From the NCBI RefSeq assembly GCF_018760735.1, contig NZ_JAHHZN010000002.1:341019-405018 (forward strand): DNA of 64,000 nucleotides, in the 5' to 3' direction. The notes under the pieces are model-generated. The model did no database searches. It was not told the DNA's origin and saw only the letters and a program-made list of their open reading frames with translations. Each line of letters opens with the position of its first letter. Positions within the stretch are counted from its first letter, which is position 1. Below, in pieces: positions 50,232 through 59,723 of the stretch. This DNA comes from Hymenobacter piscis. Lineage in GTDB: Bacteria > Bacteroidota > Bacteroidia > Cytophagales > Hymenobacteraceae. The translations under genes and the position numbers were made by a program.

Positions 50232-51752
50232 CTATTTATCCCACCACACCCGAGTCGTCAGTAAATCAGGGCCTTGCCGGCTGATAGCGGCTTGGTAAGA
50301 GGCGGGGTTGAGGCGCTGCTCGAGGAGCGGGTAGCGCAGGCGGCGGGGCACCCGGCCGTTGGTTTCGCCGGGGTTGGGGATGGGGCGCAGCACCGGAAAG
50401 CCCGTGCGGCGGTACTCGGCGTAAGCCTCGAAGCCGTTATGACCGAACAAAGCCAGCCACTTCTGCGTGATAATCTGCTCCAGGGCCCGGTCTGCTTCGA
50501 ACCGGACGCCGGGCTCCCGCAGGTAGGCCTCCACGAGGGCGGCGGAGCTGACGCCGGTCTGGGCCAGGGCCTCCCGGATGCCGGTCTGGTACCACTGCTC
50601 GGCCGTGCCGGTGGCATCCCAGCCGCGCAGACAGGCTTCGGCCCGCAGAAAGCACACTTCCGCGTACGTGAGCAGGTACTGGTCGTGGGCAGCGTCCTGG
50701 AACCGGGCTCCGGCCAGACTGAAATTGGCCGGCCGGTTCTGGGGCAGGGTCAGTTCGCTGGCCGATAACCCGTTTGGCATACCCGCCAGACTGGGGTTAG
50801 TAGCTGAAACGGGCGCCACGTAGATCGGCAGGCGCGGGTCGTTGAAGCGGCGCAGGTACGCCACCAGCGTTGCACTGATGCGGCAGTCCTTGAACCCCAA
50901 CACCACGGCCAGCGGGTTCTGGCTGATGCGCACGCTGCCACCGGTGTTGTTCATAATTGCCGATTCCGGGTGGCTGCTCATCACGCCGGCCGCCAGGGCA
51001 GTGCGCACGTGCTGCTGGGCCAGCGAAGGGGCCACCTTAGTCAGCCGCAGGGCCATGCGCAGGCGCAACGAGTTGGCAAAGTGCCGCCAGCGCTGATTGG
51101 CCTCGGCCACGGCCGGGGCGGGGTAGGCCGCCGCGGGGTTGGCATACAGCAAATCAGCCGGCCCGAAATTACCCGGCTGGGTGTCGTCGAGGGCGGCGGC
51201 GGCTTCGGTGAGCTCCTGCAGCAGGCTCAGGTAGATAATGGCCTGGGGTTCGTAGGCCGGCTGGCCGGTGCCGGTACCGCCCTCGAAGGCTTCCAGGTAA
51301 GGCACGTCGCCCCAATAGTCGGTGATGCGCTGGAACAGGAACGCCCGCCAGATGCGGGCCTGGCTCAGGCGGTTTACCTGGCCGGGCTGCTGGGCTACCT
51401 GCCGGATGGCCTGGGCCAGGTCCATGCCGTAGCCGGCGTAGAACCGGGTCCAGAATTTGGTGGTCCATTCGTCGTTGCTTTCGTAGCGGTCGGTGCCGAA
51501 GGCGGGCGTGGAGTTGGCAAAAAACTGCACCCACATGTTGGCGTGCAGGTGCTCGCCCACCTGAAAATCATCGTCGTAGAGGGTGCCGTACTTCAGGGCG
51601 CGGGCAAACAGGGCGTCGGCGGTGGCGTTGGCGGCGGTGGTAGGGTCGGTGTTCAGATCGGTAAACCGCTCGGTGCAGCCCGTGGCCAGCCCGGCCGCCA
51701 AACTCAGGGCCAGCCACCGGGCACGCAACGCAACGGGAACAAACAGACGCAT
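50232..51752 (-). CDS. SusD/RagB family outer membrane lipoprotein
   Basis: SusD-like lipoproteins lid the SusC channel and bind the nutrient. The 506-residue protein has a lipobox LATGC (C26), then CTERFTDLNTDPTTAANATADALFARALKYG, the usual SusD-like start, TPR-like helices and the C-terminal YRRTGFP-type block followed by RRLRYP, a SusD hallmark. It lies 31 bp downstream of the SusC gene on the same strand and is co-transcribed. No sugar hydrolase gene is adjacent, so the substrate class is unknown. Confidence 0.88.
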   Translation of the reverse strand: MRLFVPVALRARWLALSLAAGLATGCTERFTDLNTDPTTAANATADALFARALKYGTLYDDDFQVGEHLHANMWVQFFANSTPAFGTDRYESNDEWTTKFWTRFYAGYGMDLAQAIRQVAQQPGQVNRLSQARIWRAFLFQRITDYWGDVPYLEAFEGGTGTGQPAYEPQAIIYLSLLQELTEAAAALDDTQPGNFGPADLLYANPAAAYPAPAVAEANQRWRHFANSLRLRMALRLTKVAPSLAQQHVRTALAAGVMSSHPESAIMNNTGGSVRISQNPLAVVLGFKDCRISATLVAYLRRFNDPRLPIYVAPVSATNPSLAGMPNGLSASELTLPQNRPANFSLAGARFQDAAHDQYLLTYAEVCFLRAEACLRGWDATGTAEQWYQTGIREALAQTGVSSAALVEAYLREPGVRFEADRALEQIITQKWLALFGHNGFEAYAEYRRTGFPVLRPIPNPGETNGRVPRRLRYPLLEQRLNPASYQAAISRQGPDLLTTRVWWDK

Positions 51753-51783
51753 CGGCGGTAAAAATACGAAGCGGGCGAGCCGG

Positions 51784-54700
51784 TTAAAAATCGAGCTGCA
51801 GGTGGTAGCCCCAGCTCCGGCTCTGAGGAAACGCCCCCGATTCGAGCCCCTGCGCCTGCCCCAGGTTATACGCCGACTCAGGGTCGAAGCCCACGGTGGC
51901 CCGACTCAGAAACGCCAGATTACGGGCCACGGCCGCCACGCTGGCACTTTTCAGGTGGGCCACCCGGGCTACCCAGGCCGCCGGCAGCTGCCAGGTCAGC
52001 TTCACCTCCCGGAGTTTGAGAAAGGAGGCGTCGTAGACGAAGGGTTCCGAAATGGTGGCCAGGCGACTCCAGTACTGCTCGGGGTTGACGTAGCGGCGGC
52101 TGGGCGAAAACGTCCCATCGGGATTCTTCACCACCCCTTCCACCAGCAAGCCGCCGGTGGGCGTCCAGGCCCCGGGCAACTGGCCGGCCGCCCGGCGCGC
52201 CTCCTCCGAGGCGTACCAGCCGGCCCGGCCCGCCAGCGTGACGTGGCTGTTGCCGAACTGCGCGGCCTGCTGCTGCGAAACCGAGTAAATCTGCCCGCCC
52301 CAGCGGCCGTCTACCAGCGCACTCAGCCGAAGCTGGCGGTAGCGAAACTGGTTCTGCACCCCACCAAACCAGCGGGGCTGAAAATTACCCAGGGGCACGG
52401 TGGGGCCGGCGGGCGCCAGGGGCAGGCCATCGGGCCCGAGCAGCAGCTGGCCCGTGGGGGCGCGTTGCAGCCGGGTGCCGTAGATTTCGCCGAAGGGCCG
52501 CCCGGCCTGGGCCACAATGGCTACGTTATTCGATTCGAGGCCCAGCTGATACCGGTCGTTGGCGTCGGCCAGGCGCAGTACCCGCGACTGGTTGGTGGCC
52601 CAGTTGAGGCTCAGCTCCCAGTTCAGGCCCCGGGCCGTACGCACGGGCACCACCGTCGCCGTGATTTCCAGCCCCTGGTTGCGGATGTTGCCGGCGTTGA
52701 TGAGCTGGGTCTGGAAGCCCGAGGACGGCGCAGTCAGCACACTGACCACCTGGTTGTAGGTATTGGTGCGGTACACGGCCACATCGAGAAGGGCCCGGCC
52801 GGCCCCGAAGCGCATCTCGGAGCCCAGTTCCACGGCCCGGGTAAGCTGCGGCCTGAGCTGGCGGGGGGCCAGCTGATTCTGGAGGCTGGCGAAGGGCTGG
52901 CCGAGGTAGGAGCTGCCCACGCCGGGCGCTTCCGGCACCCCGGACGTCGTCAGGTCGTAGCGGGTGGTAAGCTCGTAGGGGCCGGTACCCTTGCCCACCA
53001 GGGCCCAGGAAGCGCGCAGCTTGCCCAACGTCAGCAGCTCCGATTGCCAGGGCAGCAGGTCGGTGTAGGCCACGGCCAAAGAGGCGCTGGGATAGAAGTA
53101 CGACCAGTCGCCCGCCGGCAGAGTGGAGTCCCAGTCGTTGCGGCCGGTCAGCTCCAGAAATACGGCGTCGTGGTAAGTCAGCTGGGCGCGGGCAAACAAC
53201 GACTGCACTTCGAACTGCGAGAAAGCCCGTACCGCCGTGGCCGCGGCCACGTTATCGAGCTGGAACACGTTGGGCACCCGCAGGCCGAGGCCGGTGGTGC
53301 CGGTGGTTGCGCTGCGTTTCTGGAGCAGGTTACCGAAGGCCTGGGCCGTCAGCTCCCACTCAGAACTCAGGCGCCGACGGCCATTCAGAACGAAGTCGAT
53401 GTTGTCCTCCCGCATCGTCAGCTCCGATTCGGCGTAGCCACCCCGGTCGGGCTGGGCCGTGCTGTTCCAGGAGGTGTAGCTGGCGTACTGATACCGGAAC
53501 CGGGTCTGGTAGCGGTCAGTACCGGCACGCAGTTGCAGCCAGAGCCAGTCGGTGAAGTCGTAACGCAGGGCCACGGAGCCGTTGAGCCGGTGCTGATGCG
53601 TGCGGTTGGTATTCAGGTAGGCCGCCCAGTACGGGTTCTGGCGGGGAGTGGGCTGGAAGGGTTGCAGCCGGCTCTGGTTCCAGAGCACGGGCTGCCGGGT
53701 CACTGGGTCGCGGTAGGGGTGCAGGTCCGCCAGATCCACGCTGCGGGGCAGCCGCGAAAACTGGCCCATCACGTTGTCCGGATTGGCGCCCAGGGTCGGG
53801 CGGTTGAAGTTGTCGGAATACACGTACCCGGCCTTCAGGTCGGCCGATAGGCGGTTGCCCAGGTTACGGATGGCCCGCAGCGTCAGGTAGTCGCGGTGCA
53901 GGTGACTGTTGGGGTAGGTGCCCCGGTTGTGCAGGTCGGTGGCCGATACCCGCAGTGTGCCCCGGTCGGAACCCGTTGTGAGCACCACCGTATTCGCGGT
54001 CGTGAAGCCGGTCCGGAAAAACCCGGCCGGGTTGCCCGGCTGGGCCACAAAGGGCTTGATTTCGCCGGTCCAGTGGCGTGCCAGCTGCCCCTCCATGCGC
54101 GGCCCCCAGCTACCGATGCTGGTGCCCGCCGGAGCAATGATGGGGTAGCCCTCGGGCGTGCGGCTCAGGTCTCCGTTGGCATCCACCAGAAAACGCCCCT
54201 GGGAACCCTGCCCGTAGTCGTTCTGGTAATCGGTCAGCACCTGAGCCTGGTCGAAGGTGGTGTTGGAGCTCAGGTGCAGGCCCAGCCCGCGGCGGCCTTT
54301 CTTGGTCGTGACGATGAGCGCCCCATTGGCCGCCCGGTTGCCGTAGAGGGCCGCCGCATTCCCGCCCTTGAGCACCGTCAGGTTTTCAATGTCCTCCGGG
54401 TTGATGGCCGACAGCCCGTCGCCCAGGTCGTAGCCTCCGAAGCGCGTGGCCTGGAGCGGGCTCTGGTTGTCGATGGGCACCCCATCCACCACCACCAGCG
54501 GCCGGCTGTCGCGGCTCAGGGAAGTATAGCCCCGAATGATGATGTTGGTGGAGCCCATCGGCCCCGAGCCATTGCGCACAATGTCTACCCCCGCCAGCTT
54601 GCCGCTGAGCGAGTTGATAAAGTTGACTTCGCGGGCCTCCACTACCTGGGCCGCGGGCAGCACCTGCACGGCATAGGCCACTGATTTCTGATCCCGACCC

Positions 54701-55389
54701 GGCCCCGGCCCCGTCACCAGCACTTCGGCCAGGGCCCGCAGACCTTCCCGGAGCTGGATATCGAGCGTGGGGCGGCCAGCCGGCCGGATTTCCTGGGGCG
54801 CGAAGCCCAGAGAGCTCACCACCAGCACCGAATCGGCGGGGGTGAGGGGTAGGGAGAACGTGCCGTTAGCGGCGGTAGCAGTGCCGCGCGTATCGTTGCG
54901 TACCACCACGCTGGCTCCCGGCAGGGGCTGCCCGGTGGCCGCATCCAGCACCCGGCCCCGGAATGGCGTCGGATTCGGACGGCGCGGGGCCGGGCCGGGG
55001 GGCGGGGCCGGCAACGTTGCCCCAACTGCGGCCGGCCGGCGGCGCAGGATAATCTGCTGGCCCGAAACCTGGAATTCCAGGCCCAGCGGCAGTAACAGGT
55101 GCCGCAGAACCTGGTCGAGGGGCAGATTTTCCAGCTCGGCCTCAGGCGGCAGCACCTTGCCAAGCTGGCTGGTGCTATACACGAAGGTGTAGGCGGTTTG
55201 TCGCTCCAGCTCACGGAGCAGATCGGGCAGGGGCCGGTGGCGGGTGTAGAGCGTCACGCTGGGCAGCGGCCCCGACTGAGCCTGACTTAACCGGGGAAGT
55301 GCCAGGCTGATCAATAGCCACAGCCCCATTGTGCGGCTCCGGGTCAGGAGCTTCGCAGACTGGTATTCCCACTTTCGAGAGCAAAACAC
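51784..55389 (-). CDS. SusC/RagA-type TonB-linked outer membrane protein with N-terminal STN signalling domain
   Basis: The 1201-residue receptor has an STN domain (about residues 45-110, LLRELERQTAYTFVYS), a CarboxypepD_reg-like domain (FRGRVLDAATGQPLPGASVVVRND), a plug with the SusC motifs GSTNIIIRGYTSLSRDSRPLVVVDGVPIDN and NPEDIENLTVLKGGNAAALYGNRAANGALIVTTKKG, then a large barrel. STN domains transmit the bound-ligand signal to a FecR-type anti-sigma factor, which is encoded 48 bp upstream. ATG 55389 is used; 55329 is also possible and starts closer to the signal peptide. Confidence 0.92.
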   Translation of the reverse strand: MFCSRKWEYQSAKLLTRSRTMGLWLLISLALPRLSQAQSGPLPSVTLYTRHRPLPDLLRELERQTAYTFVYSTSQLGKVLPPEAELENLPLDQVLRHLLLPLGLEFQVSGQQIILRRRPAAVGATLPAPPPGPAPRRPNPTPFRGRVLDAATGQPLPGASVVVRNDTRGTATAANGTFSLPLTPADSVLVVSSLGFAPQEIRPAGRPTLDIQLREGLRALAEVLVTGPGPGRDQKSVAYAVQVLPAAQVVEAREVNFINSLSGKLAGVDIVRNGSGPMGSTNIIIRGYTSLSRDSRPLVVVDGVPIDNQSPLQATRFGGYDLGDGLSAINPEDIENLTVLKGGNAAALYGNRAANGALIVTTKKGRRGLGLHLSSNTTFDQAQVLTDYQNDYGQGSQGRFLVDANGDLSRTPEGYPIIAPAGTSIGSWGPRMEGQLARHWTGEIKPFVAQPGNPAGFFRTGFTTANTVVLTTGSDRGTLRVSATDLHNRGTYPNSHLHRDYLTLRAIRNLGNRLSADLKAGYVYSDNFNRPTLGANPDNVMGQFSRLPRSVDLADLHPYRDPVTRQPVLWNQSRLQPFQPTPRQNPYWAAYLNTNRTHQHRLNGSVALRYDFTDWLWLQLRAGTDRYQTRFRYQYASYTSWNSTAQPDRGGYAESELTMREDNIDFVLNGRRRLSSEWELTAQAFGNLLQKRSATTGTTGLGLRVPNVFQLDNVAAATAVRAFSQFEVQSLFARAQLTYHDAVFLELTGRNDWDSTLPAGDWSYFYPSASLAVAYTDLLPWQSELLTLGKLRASWALVGKGTGPYELTTRYDLTTSGVPEAPGVGSSYLGQPFASLQNQLAPRQLRPQLTRAVELGSEMRFGAGRALLDVAVYRTNTYNQVVSVLTAPSSGFQTQLINAGNIRNQGLEITATVVPVRTARGLNWELSLNWATNQSRVLRLADANDRYQLGLESNNVAIVAQAGRPFGEIYGTRLQRAPTGQLLLGPDGLPLAPAGPTVPLGNFQPRWFGGVQNQFRYRQLRLSALVDGRWGGQIYSVSQQQAAQFGNSHVTLAGRAGWYASEEARRAAGQLPGAWTPTGGLLVEGVVKNPDGTFSPSRRYVNPEQYWSRLATISEPFVYDASFLKLREVKLTWQLPAAWVARVAHLKSASVAAVARNLAFLSRATVGFDPESAYNLGQAQGLESGAFPQSRSWGYHLQLDF

Positions 55390-55437
55390 GGCAAATAGAG
55401 GAGCAGGCGGACTACCTGCCCAATATACGCCAATCTG

Positions 55438-56523
55438 CTATTTTCTGGCGATGGGGTTGAAGCAGCCCGGGCCGGTGAGCAGCAGCCGCTCGTTGGTCAG
55501 CTCGAAGCCGAACGTGCCGGTCATGGAAAGCAGGCGGACTACCTCGCGCAGGCTCTGATTCTTGAAACGGCCCGTAAGGCGGCACTGAGCCAGCTGCTTG
55601 TTGTCCAGATCCACGTTTACGGCGTACTGCCGGGCCAGCACCCGGGCTACTTCGTCAAGCGGGGTTTCCTCGAATACCAGCTCGCCGTTGTTCCAGGCCT
55701 TGAAGTCCTGACCGCGGCCTAATTCCCGGTGCATGGAAGCCGTCTGCTTGGTGAAAACGGCGCGCTGATTGGGTGCTATATAGAGTGTGTCGTGGGACCC
55801 GGGCTGCCCGTTTCCGGCCCGAATGAAGGCTACCTGCCCCGTCACAACGGCCGTTTCCACCGTGGGCTCCTCGGGGTAGGCCTGCACGTTGAAAGAGGTG
55901 CCCAGCACCCGAACCTGCTCCCGGCCCATGTGCACCACAAAGGCGTGCCGGGGGTTGGGGGCCACTTCAAAAAACGCTTCTCCCTGCAGATATACTTCGC
56001 GGCGGCCGGAAAATTCGGTCGGGTACCACAGGCGGGTATCGGCATTAAGCCAGACGGCCGTGCCATCGGCCAGCAGCACCTTGGCCGTTGCTCCCCGCGG
56101 GGTAATGCGCTCTTCGTACGTCAGGGGTGGTTGGCCATTGGCCTGCCGGTAAGCCAGGAAACCGTATCCGGCCGCCCCGCCAACCAGGGCCAGCCCGGCC
56201 ACGGCGGCAGCGGCCCGGCTGCGCCACCAGGGAGCGGGTGCCGCATACAGGGGCCGAACCACCGGCACGGCAGATGGGGCTTCGGCCGCCGCAGGTTCGT
56301 CTGCCTCCAGTCGACTGAGCAGGGCCGTGAGGGCCGTAGCCGTTTCGGCAGGTCGCACGAGCGGGACTACGGGCAGGCTCCAGTAGTGGTGGGTGGCTTC
56401 GTAGGTACTGCGTTCCTCCGGGGTGGCCTGGGCCAGCCAGGCCGCCAGCACTTCGCCCTCCTCAGCCGTTAGCTCGCCGGCCAGTTCCTTCCCAATAAGC
56501 TCGTGTACTGTGGAGAGTTCCAT
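55438..56523 (-). CDS. FecR family anti-sigma factor with C-terminal DUF4974
   Basis: FecR proteins hold the ECF sigma factor at the membrane until the outer membrane receptor signals. The 361-residue protein has a cytoplasmic sigma-binding part (LIGKELAGELTAEEGEVLAAWLAQATPEERSTYEATHHYW), one membrane helix (AVAGLALVGGAAGYGFLAY), a FecR domain (EERITPRGATAKVLLADGTAVWLNADTRL) and a C-terminal DUF4974 (FEETPLDEVARVLARQYAVNVDL) that contacts the STN domain. I start at ATG 56523. It follows the sigma gene and precedes SusC. Confidence 0.92.
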   Translation of the reverse strand: MELSTVHELIGKELAGELTAEEGEVLAAWLAQATPEERSTYEATHHYWSLPVVPLVRPAETATALTALLSRLEADEPAAAEAPSAVPVVRPLYAAPAPWWRSRAAAAVAGLALVGGAAGYGFLAYRQANGQPPLTYEERITPRGATAKVLLADGTAVWLNADTRLWYPTEFSGRREVYLQGEAFFEVAPNPRHAFVVHMGREQVRVLGTSFNVQAYPEEPTVETAVVTGQVAFIRAGNGQPGSHDTLYIAPNQRAVFTKQTASMHRELGRGQDFKAWNNGELVFEETPLDEVARVLARQYAVNVDLDNKQLAQCRLTGRFKNQSLREVVRLLSMTGTFGFELTNERLLLTGPGCFNPIARK

Positions 56524-56613
56524 TAACGATAGCGCGGATAACACAGGGGATAATGTACAGACATATTATCCGGGCCTATCCCCTAAGCCGACTACCCAAT
56601 ATCGGGAAAAAGC

Positions 56614-56621
56614 CAAAATTA
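56614..56621 (-). promoter_or_regulatory. Promoter -7 box upstream of the FecR gene
   Basis: The minus strand reads TAATTTTG, a perfect TAnnTTTG match, 91 bases before the FecR start. The -33 TTTG is not evident; it could also be read by the ECF sigma. Confidence 0.45.
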
Positions 56622-56646
56622 TGGTTGGGCGTTGCCCGGCCGCTGG

Positions 56647-57282
56647 CTACCAACCCGCCGCCGGCAGCAAGGCCACCAGCACTAACGCAATCCGCAGAAC
56701 CCGGTTGGGGCCGGTGGCCCGTTGGGGCAGATGCCCCTGGAGTTCCTGGCTGATTTTCTTGATGGCAATGCCCATCTGCACTTCCACCGTCTTCGCGCTG
56801 ATGCCCATAATGTCGGCTGCTTCCTTGTATTTGAGGCCTTCCTCGCGCACCAGCCGGAATACCATCTGGCACTGGGGGGGCAGCTTGCCGACCGCCTGCT
56901 GAATGGCGGCGTAGAGCTCCCCCTGCAATAGGGTTCGCTCCGGAGTCATCAACTCCACCATCAGTTCGGCCGGCAGGTCTTCCAGCGGTTGGGAAGGCTG
57001 ATTCTCGACCTTCTGCCGGTAATTGAGTGCCTGGTTGCGCACGGCCACGTAGAGGTAGCTGGCCGGGTTCTGCACCTGCACCAGAGTAGCCCGCTTCTGC
57101 CAGATCTTCAGAAATACATCCGATACTGCTTCCTCGGCCAGCTCCCGGCTGCGCGTGAACGGCAGGGCAAACACCACCAGCTTGGAGTGATACCGGGTAA
57201 ATAGCTCCGAAAAAGCCGACTGGTCGTCATGGTGAGCCATGCGGTGCAGGAGTTCTTCGGGGGAGAGCGGCGGGGTTTTCAT
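56647..57282 (-). CDS. ECF RNA polymerase sigma factor, FecI type
   Basis: The 211-residue protein has region 2 (SAFSELFTRYHSKLVVFALPFTRSRELAEEAVSDVFLKIWQKRATL) and region 4 (AVGKLPPQCQMVFRLVREEGLKYKEAADIMGISAKTVEVQMGIAIKKI), the ECF layout, matching the SusC/SusD-linked sigma-70 family of Bacteroidota. The C-terminus has an extra hydrophobic stretch (LRIALVLVALLPAAGW), unusual for a soluble sigma factor. I use ATG 57282, which begins just downstream of a perfect promoter; ATG 57294 would overlap the -7 box. FecR follows. Confidence 0.9.
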   Translation of the reverse strand: MKTPPLSPEELLHRMAHHDDQSAFSELFTRYHSKLVVFALPFTRSRELAEEAVSDVFLKIWQKRATLVQVQNPASYLYVAVRNQALNYRQKVENQPSQPLEDLPAELMVELMTPERTLLQGELYAAIQQAVGKLPPQCQMVFRLVREEGLKYKEAADIMGISAKTVEVQMGIAIKKISQELQGHLPQRATGPNRVLRIALVLVALLPAAGW

Positions 57283-57291
57283 AGCTGGCAG

Positions 57292-57322
57292 CAAAGATAC
57301 CGGGCGGGCGGGTTTTCACCAA
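57292..57322 (-). promoter_or_regulatory. Promoter of the ECF sigma gene
   Basis: On the minus strand TTG (57320-57322), 20 bases, then TATCTTTG (57292-57299) match the consensus perfectly. The transcript would start only about five bases before ATG 57282, so the mRNA is near-leaderless. Confidence 0.75.
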
Positions 57323-57529
57323 GTGGCAGTTGCCGGGCCGCGAGGGATAAGTGCCTGTCGGAGCCGATTTTAGTTTGATTGACTGCCGGCTGCTTCTCTG
57401 GCGCGTGGTATGCCAAGCCCGGTTTTTCGGATGTCACAAACAAGGACTCCTGCGCCTTGTAACAGTTCATAAAGCCCGGCAACTTGCCTTCCGGCCAAGC
57501 CCCCTCACCAAGGCCCCATCTGTTTGCCT

Positions 57530-57859
57530 ATGCTGCCAGCCATTACCAAAGACGCTTACCTGCGGGAACTGGGATTTGATCAGGTTTCCCGCTACAGTTG
57601 CTGGGATTACCCTCTCCTGCAGGGGGAGCCCGCCTTCGTGCCGCCCTCCGACGTACGGTACCTGCATCCGCAGCCCGCTGCCGACCATACCCGCCTTTAC
57701 GCCTATGCCTGGGTGAATGAGCCGGGCTTTCTGCTGGCTACGGAGCGTCACATCTCCGCCCTTAACCATATTGTGGCCGAACTGGAAACCGACGACTTCG
57801 TGCCCCTGCGCCTGGAAGTGGAAACTTTCTTTCGCCGTCACGGTGGCCCGGCCCACTAG
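57530..57859 (+). CDS. Hypothetical protein
   Basis: The 109-residue protein is soluble-looking with a well-formed sequence: ITKDAYLRELGFDQVSRYSCWDYPLLQGEPAFVPPSDVRYLHPQP, then TRLYAYAWVNEPGFLLATERHISALNHIVAELETDDFVPLRLEVETFFRRHG. Aromatic and polar residues alternate as in small beta-rich proteins. I do not recognise a family. ATG 57530 is chosen over TTG 57524. It is convergent with tRNA-Phe. Confidence 0.65.
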   Translation: MLPAITKDAYLRELGFDQVSRYSCWDYPLLQGEPAFVPPSDVRYLHPQPAADHTRLYAYAWVNEPGFLLATERHISALNHIVAELETDDFVPLRLEVETFFRRHGGPAH

Positions 57860-57914
57860 CTGTTCCGCCGCCGTAGCCGGCCCCCCCGGCCCAAAGGGAA
57901 TTTCTTAGAACAAC

Positions 57915-57950
57915 AAAAAGCCCGATTCTGAGTCAGAATCGGGCTTTTTT
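57915..57950. terminator. Bidirectional terminator between the orphan gene and tRNA-Phe
   Basis: A 16-bp stem (57915-57930 with 57934-57949) closes a 3-nt AGT loop, with five A before and T after. It terminates both the plus gene and the minus tRNA. Confidence 0.88.
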
Positions 57951-57951
57951 G

Positions 57952-58024
<73 letters not shown>

Positions 58025-58204
58025 AGCTCTTGGTTCCCGGCAGGCCTTATGGCCGTTGGGGAGCACAAAAGTAGTAAACCATTTTTAACCTGCAAACCTG
58101 AAACGAAAAATTATTTCGGAGGCAAACTAAACCGGCGAAAAGCTGTAATTTGTTATGCATACCGAGTATATTTCGGTTCCATTCCCAAACCTACCCATTT
58201 TCCC

Positions 58205-59608
58205 GTGCACTTTTCTATTCAAAACCTTCTCTTCCTGCTCGTGGCGCTGGCCGGCTTCGGTCTGTTTGCCTGGCAGGCCAGCCGCATCCGGGCCAACGTC
58301 CTCGTCGGGCGCGACCGGGACGTGAGCGGCAACGTCAACGAGCGGCTCTGGAAGACGCTGCTGGTGGCCTTCGGGCAGCAGAAAATGTTCAAGCGCCTCA
58401 CGCCGGCCTTTCTGCACCTGATTGTCTACATCGGCTTCATCGTCATCAACATTGAAGTCATTGAAATTATGGTGGACGGCCTGTTCGGCACCCACCGGTT
58501 TTTGCAGTTCCTGGGGCCGCTGTACTCGGCCCTGACCGGCACCAATGAGTTGCTGGGCGCCCTGGTGGTGCTGGCCGTGGTGGCGTTCTGGTGGCGCCGT
58601 AACGTGGGGGGCGTACGCCGCTTCACGGGTGTGGAAATGCGGGCCTGGCCCAAACTCGACGCCAACATCATTCTCTACGTGGAGGTGGTGCTCATGGGCG
58701 CCCTGTTCCTGATGAACGCCGCCGACCTAAAGCTACACCAGTTGCAGGGGGCGGTGCTGCCCGGCGCTTTTCCCATCAGCCAGTTCCTGACCGGCCTGCT
58801 GCCCGACAGCGTGGGGGCGCTGGAGGTGCTGGAGCGCGTGGGCTGGTGGGCGCACATTGTAGGTATTCTGCTGTTTCTCAACTATCTGCCCAGCAGCAAG
58901 CACTTTCACATCATCCTGGCTTTCCCGAACGTGTATTTCTCGCGGCTCATCCCGCAGGGGCAGTTCTCGAACGTGGACAGCATCACCCACGAGGTGAAGG
59001 CCATGATGGACCCCAGCTACGAGGTGCCGGCCCCGGCCACTAACCCCGATGGCTCCGTGGCTGCACCCGCGTCCTTCGGGGCCAAGGATGTGGACGATCT
59101 GCCCTGGACCAACCTGCTCAACGCCTACTCCTGCACCGAGTGCGGCCGCTGCACTTCGGTTTGCCCCGCCAACCTCACGGGCAAGCTCCTCTCGCCGCGC
59201 AAAATCATCATGGATACCCGCGACCGGCTGGAGGAGAAGTATAACGCGCCCCTCATCTTCGACCCGGCCCTGTACGGCAAAGCGGCCAAGCACGACCCCC
59301 AGGAGCAGCTCGACAAGGAGAACCACACCCTGCTGCGCGGCTACGTAACGCCCGAGGAGCTCTGGGCCTGCACCACCTGCAACGCCTGCGTGGAAGCCTG
59401 CCCCGTCAACATCAACCCCCTCGACAGCATTCTGGAGATGCGCCGCTTCCTGGTGCTGGAAGAGTCGGCCGCCCCGAACTCGCTGAACGTGATGTTCAGC
59501 AACATCGAAAACAACGGTGCGCCCTGGGCCTTCTCGCCCTCCGACCGCTTCAACTGGGCCGACGAGTTGTTCGTGGCTTCTAAAGAGGAGCTAGGAGTTA
59601 GGAGCTAG
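58205..59608 (+). CDS. Membrane (Fe-S)-binding oxidoreductase subunit (HdrC/NarI-like fusion)
   Basis: The 467-residue protein has an N-terminal membrane part with about five helices resembling nitrate reductase gamma, then two 4Fe-4S ferredoxin motifs: CTECGRCTSVCP (C310, C313, C316, C320) and CTTCNACVEACP (C389, C392, C395, C399). It probably passes electrons from the quinone pool to the CCG-domain partner at 59724. I use GTG 58205, as no ATG fits. Its last codons (GVRS stop) lie in a stuttering repeat, so the C-terminus has been set by that DNA. Confidence 0.85.
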   Translation: MHFSIQNLLFLLVALAGFGLFAWQASRIRANVLVGRDRDVSGNVNERLWKTLLVAFGQQKMFKRLTPAFLHLIVYIGFIVINIEVIEIMVDGLFGTHRFLQFLGPLYSALTGTNELLGALVVLAVVAFWWRRNVGGVRRFTGVEMRAWPKLDANIILYVEVVLMGALFLMNAADLKLHQLQGAVLPGAFPISQFLTGLLPDSVGALEVLERVGWWAHIVGILLFLNYLPSSKHFHIILAFPNVYFSRLIPQGQFSNVDSITHEVKAMMDPSYEVPAPATNPDGSVAAPASFGAKDVDDLPWTNLLNAYSCTECGRCTSVCPANLTGKLLSPRKIIMDTRDRLEEKYNAPLIFDPALYGKAAKHDPQEQLDKENHTLLRGYVTPEELWACTTCNACVEACPVNINPLDSILEMRRFLVLEESAAPNSLNVMFSNIENNGAPWAFSPSDRFNWADELFVASKEELGVRS

Positions 59609-59716
59609 AAGATAGAATGCCATTGGCGCTTCTCTTTCCCAATTCTACCCCCCCTCTTCCTGGAATCTGCTCTTCATACCGCAGATTCTATCTCCTAACT
59701 ACTGACTTCTAGCTTC
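59590..59716. repeat. Inverted-repeat module of GTTAGGAG-GATAGAAT type inside the Fe-S operon
   Basis: GTTAGGAGCTAGAAGATAGAAT (broken here at 59597-59604 and 59611-59618) is inverted as ATTCTATCTCCTAAC (59685-59699). Further TAG-rich words lie at both edges. The left part forms the last three codons and TAG stop of the upstream gene. Confidence 0.7.
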
Positions 59717-59723
59717 TCAAGTA

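Noticed and set aside
51583..53850. Plus-strand open frame of about 755 codons inside the SusC/SusD genes
   Set aside because: It is antisense to clear SusC and SusD motifs and crosses their junction.
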